From Chryseobacterium sp. 52 (GTDB taxonomy: Bacteria > Bacteroidota > Bacteroidia > Flavobacteriales > Weeksellaceae), in NCBI RefSeq assembly GCF_002754245.1, contig NZ_PEEX01000001.1, forward strand, positions 3,390,001 to 3,454,000: DNA of 64,000 nt, read 5' to 3'. Below are positions 54,364 to 62,873 of the stretch, piece by piece. The notes beneath the pieces were generated by a model. That model was not told where the DNA came from. It ran no database searches and saw only the letters and a program-made list of their open reading frames with translations. The stretch's first letter is position 1. Each line of letters opens with the position of its first letter. The position numbers were made by a program, and so were the translations under genes.

Positions 54364-54746
54364 ATACGCATATGTGTTATTCTGAATTTAATGACATTAT
54401 CCAGAATATTGCAGACATGGATGCCGATGTGATTACCATAGAATGTTCCAGAAGTCAGATGGAGCTCCTTCAGGCTTTTGCAGATTTTAAATATCCGAAT
54501 GAGATAGGTCCGGGAGTCTATGATATCCACTCACCAAGAGTTCCATCCAAAGAAGAAATGATTGAGCTGCTGAATAAAGCACAGGCCGTGATTCCGGCAC
54601 AGCAACTTTGGGTCAATCCGGATTGTGGACTGAAAACCCGCCATTGGGATGAAACGGAAAAGGCGTTGATTGCGATGGTAGAGGCATCAAAAGAAGCTGC
54701 AGCTGCCTATGTGACACAGGAAAAGCTGAAGAATCATTGGTTATAA
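54364..54746 (+). pseudogene. duplicated 3' fragment of metE
   Basis: Encodes the last 126 residues of MetE again (THMCYSEF... to NHWL). It lacks the first 650 residues and therefore cannot be a methionine synthase, although it keeps the zinc ligands. The open frame can be extended upstream to 54288 by unrelated residues. Five base differences from the parent were found in this coding part, and all five are third-position synonymous changes. No separate promoter was recognised. Confidence 0.85.
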
Positions 54747-54752
54747 TTATTA

Positions 54753-54779
54753 AGCGGGAGTTTTTGCTCCTGCTTTTTT
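54753..54779 (+). terminator. second copy of the metE terminator
   Basis: Same AGCGGGAG/CTCCTGCT hairpin and T run as 54184-54210, carried by the tandem duplication. Confidence 0.75.
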
Positions 54780-54939
54780 ATGTTTTGGCTAAAGCCACTT
54801 TTATGCAGGATTAATGGTAAGCGGGCTAAAGCCCGCTCCTATTGAATTTCTAAAAGGTATATCTATCATTGTTTTTAAAATTTATATTTTCAGAAATCCG
54901 CGTTATCTCCTCAATGTCCTCCGTTGCCAATCCCAAAAA

Positions 54940-55068
54940 ATGGGGTTCTCAAATCCCAGTGATGAGGTAGCTGACCTCTTTAATGATATAATTAACCTCA
55001 AGATTTATAGCCAGGACCTATTTAATGGATTAGATGTACACCTTATTGTGTTAACCACTAAAAATTAA
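54940..55068 (+). pseudogene. possible gene remnant
   Basis: A 42-codon frame starting at ATG 54940, MGFSNPSDEVADLFNDII, ending VLTTKN. Its alternating hydrophobic pattern looks like a real protein end but no family is recognised and nothing upstream continues it beyond the duplication edge. Most likely a remnant; it may also be chance. The rest of 54916-55284 holds no recognised feature. Confidence 0.25.
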
Positions 55069-55284
55069 GCTTATAAATAACAAGAGCGAACCTGATTTCT
55101 AACATTTCATAAGCACCAAATAAATTAATAATGAATAAGTTATGGTTTTTAAAATTTAATTCCTTAATTTTGCACCCCGAAATAAGGATTCAAGTTATGA
55201 ATCGCCAATAACAGTATTGTATAAAAAAGATACTGATGAAAATAGCGATTGCATATCACCTTAAAAATCAATAGGTATCTACAT

Positions 55285-55731
55285 ATGAAAAGAGTTGTTG
55301 AGCATAGAAAGCTTCTTGGGGTTGATAAGACCGCTACTTTAAAAGATTTAAAAACAATTTACAGGAATACGATGAAAGATTCGCATCCTGATAAATTTGC
55401 TAATGATGAAGCTGGAAAACTGGAAGCAGAAGAAAAAAGCAAATCTGTGATTGAAGCTTATCATTTTTTGGTGAGCATCAACCCGGAAACGCAGGAAAAA
55501 TATAAGGAAGAATATACTGAAACCATCACAAAATCTAATATTCAGGATTTCTATCTTGAAAAAGCAGTTTTGAAAATTCAGCATTTGAATGGAATGATGT
55601 ATGAGTATATTGGTGTTCCAAGAAATACATATATCAAAATGGTGAATGCAGATTCGCCAAGCCGTTTTGCAAGAAGACATATTTATGGAAGCTTCATCTA
55701 CAGAAAGTCTGGTGAGGTAATGGCAGATTAA
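55285..55731 (+). CDS. J-domain protein with C-terminal KTSC domain
   Basis: A 148-residue protein starting at ATG 55285 (a TTG 36 bases upstream gives a longer but less likely form). Residues 1-65 are a DnaJ domain with the essential HPD in DSHPDKF, able to stimulate an Hsp70 ATPase. Residues about 95-145 match KTSC (MYEYIGVPRNTYIKMVNADS, then RHIYGSFIYRK), a small module named after lysyl-tRNA-synthetase relatives. This fusion is found in Bacteroidota and its client is unknown. Confidence 0.82.
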   Translation: MKRVVEHRKLLGVDKTATLKDLKTIYRNTMKDSHPDKFANDEAGKLEAEEKSKSVIEAYHFLVSINPETQEKYKEEYTETITKSNIQDFYLEKAVLKIQHLNGMMYEYIGVPRNTYIKMVNADSPSRFARRHIYGSFIYRKSGEVMAD

Positions 55732-55754
55732 TTCTCCATATAAAAAATAAGCGA

Positions 55755-55786
55755 AGGCTTTCAGTTCATTCTGGAAGCTTTTTTTT
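55755..55786 (+). terminator. terminator after the J-domain gene
   Basis: AGGCTTTCAG pairs with CTGGAAGCTT through two G-U pairs around a six-base loop, followed by eight Ts. Confidence 0.7.
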
Positions 55787-56010
55787 GGTCAAAAGACAAA
55801 GGATAGTCCGGTTTTTTTTGAATCATTATTTTTTTTAACGCAAAGGATCAATTATTATAAGTCATAATAAGGGTGCAAAGAAGGAATCAGTCTTTGATTG
55901 ATTCTACTAAGCAGGCGTGTAATCCTGTAGCTTAATCAATAGCGCAATCATCAATATTTTGCTTCCAATAAAACTAACGGCAAACCTTTGCAAGAGTCAT
56001 TCAAAAATAA

Positions 56011-56040
56011 AAAACCGTATCAAAACTGATACGGTTTTTA
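56011..56040. terminator. terminator of the RND efflux operon
   Basis: AAAACCGTATCA and TGATACGGTTTT form a perfect 12-bp stem with a four-base loop; the flanking A and T tracts allow termination from either side. It lies 22 bases after the RND gene stop. Confidence 0.82.
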
Positions 56041-56060
56041 GGTTAATTAAGGTTGTTATA

Positions 56061-59000
56061 TTAATCTACGTGTTTCGGAGTATATCCGTCTTCACTTAGT
56101 TCTTTATGTTCATAGTCAGCTTTCATTTCAGCTTCGTAGTCTACTTTTTCACTTTTACCCATTCTTCTGATAATAGAGTCAAAGATAGAGTATACTACCG
56201 GTACAATGATTAAGGTAAGGAATAATGACGATGTCAAACCACCGATGATTACCCAAGCAAGACCTTTGTTCATCTCCGCTCCTGCTCCACTTGCCAATGC
56301 AATAGGTAACATACCGAAGATCATCGCAATCGTTGTCATAAGGATCGGACGAAGACGGGCGTGGTTAGCCTGAACCAAAGCATCATGTGTATTCGCACCT
56401 GCAGCCTTTCTCGCATTCGTAAAGTCGACAATCAAAATCGCGTTTTTCGCAACAAGACCAATCAACATGATCATCCCCAACATCGTAAAGATGTTTAATG
56501 AGTTGGCTGTTAGGGCAAGAATCACCATAACCCCGATCATTGCCAACGGAATTGAGAACAATACTACAAACGGATAGACAAAACTGTCATACAGGGAAAC
56601 CATTACCAGGTATACCAATACGATCGCTGCCAATAAAGCAATTCCTAACGTACCGAAACCTTCTTCCTGGTTTTCCATATCTCCACCCCACTTATAGTTT
56701 ACTCCTGCAGGTTTTTTATCACTGTCCATGAACTGAGCTGACCATTCGTTGGCCACATCCCCTACAGGACGACCTACTACTTTTGAAAGCACTTTTACAG
56801 AAGGTGATTTATCTCTACGCTGAAGTAAACTTGGTCCTGAACTCATATCTACAGCAGCAAACTGGCTCAAACGAACCTGTTCTCCTGCCGGATTGGTAAA
56901 GATTAAGTTTTTAACATCATCAATCGACTTTCTACTGTTATCTGCAAGACGGATATTGATATCATATTCATATTCTCCGGCTCTGTATTTTCCATCTGTG
57001 TTTCCGTTAAATGCAGTCTGCATCGTTTGTCCAACACTTGAAAGATTCAATCCTAATGAAGCCATCTTATCACGGTCGATATTTACACGAACCTCCGGAC
57101 TTCCTGTATCTGTTGATAATTCTGCATCTACAGATCCCGGAACCTTTTTAAGCAATTCCAAGATTCTTGTTGCTTCTTTCGTTGCTGTTGCGTTGTCTGC
57201 AGCTGTTACCACCATTTCAATAGGTGCATTATCTGCTCCCATTAATCCGATAGGTGCTGTTTTGAACTCCACTCCGGTGAACTTTTCTTCAAGGTCACGC
57301 TTCATGTTTGCAGCGATGATATCCGTACTTTGAGCACGTTCAGATTTATCAGTTAAGATCACCTGAATTTCAGACTGATAGATGGTAGCCTGTGCCCCTC
57401 CAAATCCTGAAGACTGCTGACCTACAGTAGTAATCATATCTACTACATCTTTATTATTTCTTAAATATTTTTCAACATTTAAAGTAACATGGTTCGTTTT
57501 TTCAACGGTTGCATCTTTTGATAATTCCATTTGAACCAGGAACTGACCACGGTCCATTTTAGGGAAGAATTCTCCACCAATAAATCCAAATGCCACCAAC
57601 ATAAATGAAGAGATCAACACAATGAAAGTTACAATCACCGTCATGATTCTTCTTAATGTAGATTTCAGACACCATTCAAGAATTCCTGTGATCCAGTGCG
57701 TGAATTTATCAATCATCTTTTCAAACCAAAGGATGAATTTCTGGAACCAGTTTTTACCTGTTAAATGCTCCAGTTTCCCAAATCTTGATGATAACCAAGG
57801 AATAATCGTAAATGAAGCCAGTAATGAAAACAGGGTTGCAATAACTACCGTGACGCAGAACTGTGCCAGGATATTAGCCACTAAACCTGAACTCATCGCA
57901 ATCGGTAAGAATACCACCACAATTACCAATGTAATCGCAGAAACGGTAAATCCAATCTCTGAAGCCCCATCATATGCCGCTCTGATCTTGCTTTTACCCA
58001 TCTCCATGTGACGGTAAATATTTTCAAGTACCACAATCGCATCATCCACAAGAATACCTACCACCAGTGAAAGTCCAAGTAAACTCATTAAGTTCAGGGT
58101 ATATCCCATCAAGTTCATACCAATAAATGTGGCAATCAACGAGATCGGAATGGAAACCATTACGATAAATGCATTTCTGATACTGTGAAGGAATAATAAC
58201 ATTACGATCGCTACCAGAATTACAGCTAAGAACAAGTCAAAAATAACGTGATTGGCTGCTTCTAATGTAAAGTCTGTACTGTCGTCTACTGTTTTAATTT
58301 TAATTCCCTGTACTTTATAATCGGTCTGTACTTTTTCAATTGTTTTCTGAACACTTTCAGAAACGGCAACCGCATTGGCATCAGACTGTTTTTTAACCTG
58401 CAATAATATGGTTGGATTCTGGTTGAATCTTGCCACTTTTTCTACATCTTTCTGGGTATCGAAAACGGCAGCAACATCTGATAAACGGATTTGAACTCCG
58501 TTTTTAGAAGAAACAACAAGGTTGCTCATTTCTTCAATAGATTTGTACTTCCCGGAAAGTCTGATCGTAGATTTATTGGTTCTTGTTTTCAAAGCTCCCG
58601 TCGGGAAATCCAGGTTGGATGAAAGAACCGCCTGCTGAACATCTCCAATGGAAAGTCCGTAACCCTGCAGTTTTTTCTCATCAATATTCACCTGAATTTC
58701 TCTTTCCTGTCCACCTACAAGGTCAACCTGAGCTACACCGTTTACACGGGAGAAAATAGGTTCTATTTTTTTATCTAATAAATCGTAAAGCTCTTTACTG
58801 TTCAGCTTATCACTTGAAATACTCAAGGTCATGATTGGTAAATCATCCAAAGAGAATTTATTCAGTGACGGCGCATCCACATCATCCGGAAGTTCCGAAA
58901 GGATCGCATTTACTTTACGCTGTGCATCATTCAAAGCATAGTTTACATCGGCTCCATCGTTCAACTGAACCATGATTACGGATAAACTTTCATATGAAGA

Positions 59001-59246
59001 AGATTCTACTTTCTTTACGTTCTCCAGTGAACCCACCGCGTCTTCAATTTTCCTGGTCACCGAAGTTTCCACCTCACTTGGCGAAGCACCCGGATATACT
59101 GTGGAAATCGTTACCATATTGGTTTCAAACTTCGGGATCAGTTCGTACCCCATCATAGAGTAGCTCAGGAGCCCTCCCAACGTAAGCAATGTAAATAATA
59201 CAATGACTAACGTGGGTCTTTTAATCGATATTTCTGCTAACTTCAT
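56061..59246 (-). CDS. RND efflux pump inner-membrane subunit
   Basis: A 1061-residue, 12-helix proton-driven transporter of the AcrB/MexB-like (HAE1) type, exporting drugs or lipophilic molecules across the inner membrane into the TolC channel. Start MKLAEISIKRPTLVIVLFTLL. Proton-relay acids are in VVGILVDDAIVVLENI (helix 4), and later helices carry the conserved Lys (MIGLVAKNAILIVDFTNARK) and SGAGAEMNKGLAW. The porter domains are at about 40-330 and 560-860. It is the last gene of the tetR-tolC-adaptor-RND operon. Confidence 0.93.
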   Translation of the reverse strand: MKLAEISIKRPTLVIVLFTLLTLGGLLSYSMMGYELIPKFETNMVTISTVYPGASPSEVETSVTRKIEDAVGSLENVKKVESSSYESLSVIMVQLNDGADVNYALNDAQRKVNAILSELPDDVDAPSLNKFSLDDLPIMTLSISSDKLNSKELYDLLDKKIEPIFSRVNGVAQVDLVGGQEREIQVNIDEKKLQGYGLSIGDVQQAVLSSNLDFPTGALKTRTNKSTIRLSGKYKSIEEMSNLVVSSKNGVQIRLSDVAAVFDTQKDVEKVARFNQNPTILLQVKKQSDANAVAVSESVQKTIEKVQTDYKVQGIKIKTVDDSTDFTLEAANHVIFDLFLAVILVAIVMLLFLHSIRNAFIVMVSIPISLIATFIGMNLMGYTLNLMSLLGLSLVVGILVDDAIVVLENIYRHMEMGKSKIRAAYDGASEIGFTVSAITLVIVVVFLPIAMSSGLVANILAQFCVTVVIATLFSLLASFTIIPWLSSRFGKLEHLTGKNWFQKFILWFEKMIDKFTHWITGILEWCLKSTLRRIMTVIVTFIVLISSFMLVAFGFIGGEFFPKMDRGQFLVQMELSKDATVEKTNHVTLNVEKYLRNNKDVVDMITTVGQQSSGFGGAQATIYQSEIQVILTDKSERAQSTDIIAANMKRDLEEKFTGVEFKTAPIGLMGADNAPIEMVVTAADNATATKEATRILELLKKVPGSVDAELSTDTGSPEVRVNIDRDKMASLGLNLSSVGQTMQTAFNGNTDGKYRAGEYEYDINIRLADNSRKSIDDVKNLIFTNPAGEQVRLSQFAAVDMSSGPSLLQRRDKSPSVKVLSKVVGRPVGDVANEWSAQFMDSDKKPAGVNYKWGGDMENQEEGFGTLGIALLAAIVLVYLVMVSLYDSFVYPFVVLFSIPLAMIGVMVILALTANSLNIFTMLGMIMLIGLVAKNAILIVDFTNARKAAGANTHDALVQANHARLRPILMTTIAMIFGMLPIALASGAGAEMNKGLAWVIIGGLTSSLFLTLIIVPVVYSIFDSIIRRMGKSEKVDYEAEMKADYEHKELSEDGYTPKHVD

Positions 59247-59253
59247 AAATCCT

Positions 59254-60315
59254 CTACTTTACAATATTGATTTTTGAACCATTATCAAGGTTGATCTGTC
59301 CGCTGGTAACAACTTGTTCCCCTCCGTTCAGACCACTTAAGATCTGTACTTTGTCTCCGTAAATTTTACCAATGGTTACTTTTATCAACTTAACAGTTCC
59401 ATTCTGAACAATAAATAATTGTCCTGAACTTACCCCGTTTACGAAAGCTTCAGCCGGAACGGTCAGCATATTCTGAGTTTCAGCACCATGGTTTGTTTTA
59501 AATAAAGCAGTTGCATACATACCCGCTTTCAGGTTTCCTTTGTTTTGTACTTCAATTTCAACAGGGAAATTTAAAGAAGCATCACTTTTAGGAGCAATGA
59601 AAGTAATTCTTCCGCTGAAAGAATCTTCCGGTAAAACATTTACATTAATTGGAACTTCCTGACCTAACTGGATTCTTCCAATCTGGCTTTCGTCAACCAA
59701 TACAGAAAGTTTCAGGCTGTTGATATTCACAATTTCAAACATTGAAGTCCCTACAGAAACTACTGTTCCCGGTTCTACCATCTTTTTATTGATTGTACCG
59801 CTGATTCCTGCACGGATACTTGTATCGTTTACTCTTACGCCCTGAGCACGAACTGCTGCCTGTGCATTTTTAAGTTGCAATCTTGAATTGTCTACCTGCT
59901 GTTTTGTCACCCCTCCTGTTTTAAGAGCATTTTCATAACGCTGGTTATCAATAATGGCATTCTGTAGATTATTCTGAGCCTGAGTTACATCCACTTCAAT
60001 AGCATCTCTTTTAATGGTTGCTAAAGTCTGTCCTGCTGAAACTCTTGATCCTTCTTTCACCAAAACGTTTACGATACGTCCGGCAATTTCAGAAGACTGG
60101 TTCATTTCCTGCTTTGGAAGGAAAGTTCCGTTTGCTGAGTAGTCGGTATTGATATTTTCTCTGTTTACCGTTACTACATTCACATTGATCTTGTCAACCT
60201 GTTTAGCAACTTCCGCAACCTCTTTGGTCTGTTTCTCTTTATTCCCTGCAATCTTGTATGCCGCTAAACCGACTAATACCGCTGCTACGATGATATATAT
60301 TAAAGTTTTTTTCAT
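59254..60315 (-). CDS. RND efflux periplasmic adaptor subunit
   Basis: A 353-residue membrane-fusion protein linking the RND pump to the outer-membrane channel. A single N-terminal membrane segment (IYIIVAAVLVGLAAY) is followed by a biotinyl-lipoyl half (GRIVNVLVKEGSRVSAGQTLA), a helical hairpin (about 100-140, NNLQNAIIDNQRYENALKTGG), the second lipoyl half (GISGTINKKMVEPGTVVSVG), and beta-barrel and membrane-proximal domains. It starts after the TolC gene with a nine-base gap and precedes the pump by seven bases. Confidence 0.92.
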   Translation of the reverse strand: MKKTLIYIIVAAVLVGLAAYKIAGNKEKQTKEVAEVAKQVDKINVNVVTVNRENINTDYSANGTFLPKQEMNQSSEIAGRIVNVLVKEGSRVSAGQTLATIKRDAIEVDVTQAQNNLQNAIIDNQRYENALKTGGVTKQQVDNSRLQLKNAQAAVRAQGVRVNDTSIRAGISGTINKKMVEPGTVVSVGTSMFEIVNINSLKLSVLVDESQIGRIQLGQEVPINVNVLPEDSFSGRITFIAPKSDASLNFPVEIEVQNKGNLKAGMYATALFKTNHGAETQNMLTVPAEAFVNGVSSGQLFIVQNGTVKLIKVTIGKIYGDKVQILSGLNGGEQVVTSGQINLDNGSKINIVK

Positions 60316-60324
60316 TTTAGTTTA

Positions 60325-61677
60325 TTATAAATTTTGTAGTGTGTTTAGTTCTCCTTTAGCTTTGATTAATTTAATTTCAGCCTGTTTGTAATCTAACAAT
60401 GCGTTTGAATAGTTCTGTTTTGCCTGTGTTAAAGCATTTTCAGAATCCAATACTTCTGTAAGTGTTGCTAAACCGTACTGATAATTAGACTGGGTATTCT
60501 TCTGAACTCTTTCAGCAAGCTCCACATTATCTTTCATGCTTTGGATATTGATGATAGAATTCTCCATGTTTGTAATGGCATTTTTATAATCTAAACTTAA
60601 ATTTAGCTGCGTATTTTGAATATCCATGTCTAAATCCTGAATGTCAATTTCAGCTTGCTGGATTTTAGCTTTTGTAGCCCCTCCCGTAAAGATGGGAACA
60701 TTGATATTTAATCCTATTGCTGAATAATCACTCCAAAGTACACCATTACTCAAACCATTTGTAAGAGGGAATTTCTTTCCTGTCGCAGCCCAAGCATAGT
60801 TGGCCTGAAGGCTTACTGTAGGATAAAGATAGGCTTCTGTTGCTTTCTTATTGAATACCAGAAGTTCTCTGTTTTTATTTTTTACCTGCAGCTCCAAACG
60901 GTTATTCAGATCTACATTGCTCATCATAAGTTCCGGTCTCGGTTCAATGCTCTTCTCTTCAAGCTCGATATTAGTATCGATGGGAATTCCCATATAAAAC
61001 TTTAAAGAATTTTTTGAAAGTTCAACTGAATTGATAAGCTGTTGCTTGTTTGACCCAATGTTGGTCAACTGTACGTTGGTACGGTCCAGATCTATAGATT
61101 TCGCCAATCCGTTATCCAGTAAGCTTTTGATTACGTTTCTTACTCTTTCAGTATTGGCATAGCTTACCTCTACCGTTTTAAGATTTTCTTCCTGTACAAA
61201 AACCTGATAGTAAGCTGTTGCTACATTTTCAATGATCTGTTCATTGGTCAATTGAGCGTTCAGAATGTAAAACTCTCTTGTTGATTTTGCCGCTTTAAGA
61301 CCGGTAAAAACTCTTTGATCAAATATAGCCTGCTGAACATTTACTCCTGCATTGGTACTCCAAGGCTGTCCTAACTGTGCCGTTATCTTTTGCCCACCAA
61401 ACTCCAGCAATGACTGCTGAATAATTGGATTATAGGTCAGAGCTGCAGTACCTGTAACTTGAGGTAAAGCTCCGGCTCTGGCTTCATCAATCTTGTATTC
61501 AGCTTTTTTGATCTGCAACGCCGCTTTTTTGGCTTCTGCTTTGTTCTGTAACGCCTGCTTGATAGCTTCCTGTAAAGAAACCTGCTGCTGGGCAGATACT
61601 GATGAAAAGCCGAAAATCATAAATGCTGCAGCTATCCCAATTTTTAGCTTTTTAGCAGTTATACGTTTTCTTTTCAT
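60325..61677 (-). CDS. TolC-family outer-membrane efflux protein
   Basis: A 450-residue outer-membrane channel. An N-terminal signal peptide (LKIGIAAAFMIFGFSSVSA, residues about 10-29) follows a basic start; the mature protein has two repeated coiled-coil halves (ALQNKAEAKKAALQIKKAEY; NYSNALLDYKQAEIKLIKAKG) and beta segments, the TolC/OEP layout. It is the first structural gene of the efflux operon, 96 bases after the tetR stop. Confidence 0.92.
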   Translation of the reverse strand: MKRKRITAKKLKIGIAAAFMIFGFSSVSAQQQVSLQEAIKQALQNKAEAKKAALQIKKAEYKIDEARAGALPQVTGTAALTYNPIIQQSLLEFGGQKITAQLGQPWSTNAGVNVQQAIFDQRVFTGLKAAKSTREFYILNAQLTNEQIIENVATAYYQVFVQEENLKTVEVSYANTERVRNVIKSLLDNGLAKSIDLDRTNVQLTNIGSNKQQLINSVELSKNSLKFYMGIPIDTNIELEEKSIEPRPELMMSNVDLNNRLELQVKNKNRELLVFNKKATEAYLYPTVSLQANYAWAATGKKFPLTNGLSNGVLWSDYSAIGLNINVPIFTGGATKAKIQQAEIDIQDLDMDIQNTQLNLSLDYKNAITNMENSIINIQSMKDNVELAERVQKNTQSNYQYGLATLTEVLDSENALTQAKQNYSNALLDYKQAEIKLIKAKGELNTLQNL

Positions 61678-61773
61678 AATATTATACTTCGTTTATTTTT
61701 TTAATGTAATTTTTCTCTTCAATGTTTTTGTTTCTAAAGGACGAATCATTTCATAAAATACTTTAACATTTTT

Positions 61774-62367
61774 TTAATTTTTAAAAAGCATGTTGATAAT
61801 GATCTCCTTTCTTTCTGAAATAATCTGGTCATATTCTTCATCACTGATCATCAGATTCTCCATAAACAGAGGTCTTATAGCACTTGGGAATACAAGCAGA
61901 GAAACCATATTCAGAATAAACTGAACAGGTGCCATTTTTTCAATATTTCCCAATTCCATTTCTTTTTCGATGTCCCGGTAAAGGGTTTCTAAGATATCTT
62001 CTTCTATATCTCTCTGACGGCAGTTTCCTTTATTAATCTGAGAAACAATATAAGTTTCCAGATACGGATACTGAAGACTGGTAGAAAGGCTGCTTTCTAC
62101 GAACTGGCTGATCTTTACTTTAAAAGGAAGATCTGCATTTTGAATAATCTTGGATTTTTCCTGTTCCACCCGCTGAGCTTCATCAAAAATAATCTGAATC
62201 AGATTATCTCTTGAACGGAAATAATAATTGATAAGCGTTCGGTTCACTCCCGCTTCATCTGCAATTTCCTGGGTAGTAGCATCAAACTTCCCTTTCACAA
62301 AGAATAAATTCTTCGCTGTCTCCTTGATCAATTCCTGTGTTTGGTCTTTTTTCGCTTGATTTGACAT
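61774..62367 (-). CDS. TetR/AcrR family repressor of the efflux operon
   Basis: A 197-residue regulator. The N-terminal helix-turn-helix is at about 12-58 (ATTQEIADEAGVNRTLINYYFRSRDNLIQII). The C-terminal helical domain is the ligand pocket. It heads the minus-strand tolC-adaptor-RND operon. Two TTGTTAAACAA sites flank its promoter (62370-62380 and 62420-62430), as expected for autorepression. The inducing compound is unknown. Confidence 0.9.
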   Translation of the reverse strand: MSNQAKKDQTQELIKETAKNLFFVKGKFDATTQEIADEAGVNRTLINYYFRSRDNLIQIIFDEAQRVEQEKSKIIQNADLPFKVKISQFVESSLSTSLQYPYLETYIVSQINKGNCRQRDIEEDILETLYRDIEKEMELGNIEKMAPVQFILNMVSLLVFPSAIRPLFMENLMISDEEYDQIISERKEIIINMLFKN

Positions 62368-62369
62368 TA

Positions 62370-62380
62370 TTGTTAAACAA
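62370..62380. promoter_or_regulatory. putative TetR operator, downstream site
   Basis: TTGTTAAACAA, a 5-1-5 palindrome, just inside the expected transcription start of tetR, two bases from the ATG. Confidence 0.55.
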
Positions 62381-62387
62381 TTTTGTG

Positions 62388-62417
62388 CAAATGTAAATCA
62401 AATTCTATTTTTGACAA
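62388..62417 (-). promoter_or_regulatory. tetR-efflux operon promoter
   Basis: On the minus strand TTG, then 19 bases, then TACATTTG: the full Flavobacteriia consensus TTG-N19-TAnnTTTG. TTG is at 62415-62417 and the -7 box at 62388-62395. Transcription would start near 62382. Both TTGTTAAACAA sites lie immediately beside it. Confidence 0.75.
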
Positions 62418-62419
62418 AA

Positions 62420-62430
62420 TTGTTAAACAA
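62420..62430. promoter_or_regulatory. putative TetR operator, upstream site
   Basis: Second exact TTGTTAAACAA, three bases beyond the -33 TTG and 50 bases from the first copy. Confidence 0.55.
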
Positions 62431-62643
62431 AATAATTAAACACAATTGTTATGATTTACATCATGTTTTTGATGCTTAGTTTGAGTTTAATATGAATTAA
62501 TCTTTGATGGAAAGGGCATTTTTATATCTTTTCTACAAAAAAAAATAGTAACGAAAAAAAAATCAATATTTCTCTTAATCTTATTTTTTTAAGTTTATCC
62601 TCTCAATTCAGCCCTCATATATTAGAAGCTGAATGGATAATTA

Positions 62644-62823
62644 CCCGAAGAATCAATTGAATATCTTGCAAAAGGAATTAAATGCTTTGAGAAAGAGAAT
62701 GACGAATCTGCAGTATAAAATTTCGATTCATATTATAAGTATGCATCGATAAGCTTTGCTATGGGAAAGAATTCAGAAGCATGTAAGAAACGAGCAGAAC
62801 AGCAGAAGAAAAATATACCGTAA
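62644..62823 (+). pseudogene. decayed TPR-like protein end
   Basis: One frame reads PEESIEYLAKGIKCFEKEND, then ESAV, a TAA at 62716-62718, then NFDSYYKYASISFAMGKNSE and ACKKRAEQQKKNIP before a stop at 62821. The pattern is a tetratricopeptide-like helix pair and the frame is unchanged across the TAA, which would be one base from TAT (Tyr). A further in-frame TAA is at 62638. It looks like a pseudogene inactivated by stop codons and not by frameshifts. Nothing earlier in the gene could be recovered. Confidence 0.55.
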
Positions 62824-62840
62824 ACTGCGGCCAATAAAAC

Positions 62841-62870
62841 AAAAAGAGCAGAAAATTCTGCTCTTTTTTA
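62841..62870. terminator. bidirectional terminator before the S1 gene end
   Basis: AAAAAGAGCAGAA and TTCTGCTCTTTTT form a 13-bp stem with T and A tracts on the two sides. It ends the minus-strand CvfB-like gene and any plus-strand read-through. Confidence 0.8.
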
Positions 62871-62873
62871 TTT

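Larger units (their letters stand above)
54364..54915 (+). repeat. 569-bp tandem repeat, unit 2
   Basis: Second unit, matching 53795-54346 with about eleven mismatches, ending at CTCCTCAAT (54907-54915), after which the sequences diverge. The first unit is followed by AATCTGCGGGAGA, a fragment of the dispersed repeat also seen at 13407-13419, placing that repeat at the duplication junction. Confidence 0.9.
55732..56060. other. intergenic gap with two terminators
   Basis: About 330 bases between the J-domain gene and the end of the efflux operon. It holds the hairpins at 55755-55786 and 56011-56040 and a repeat-like phrase (AACGCAAAGG, 55837-55846, similar to 51506). No coding region was recognised. 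Confidence 0.6.

Noticed and set aside
54288..54746. A 152-residue ORF that resembles MetE
   Set aside because: Its first 25 residues come from non-coding DNA and the rest is the duplicated metE end; treated as a pseudogene fragment within a tandem repeat.
62634..62753. 39-codon ORF starting MDNYPKNQLNILQKEL
   Set aside because: It overlaps the TPR-like frame, has no recognised pattern or promoter, and the TPR-like frame is more protein-like.
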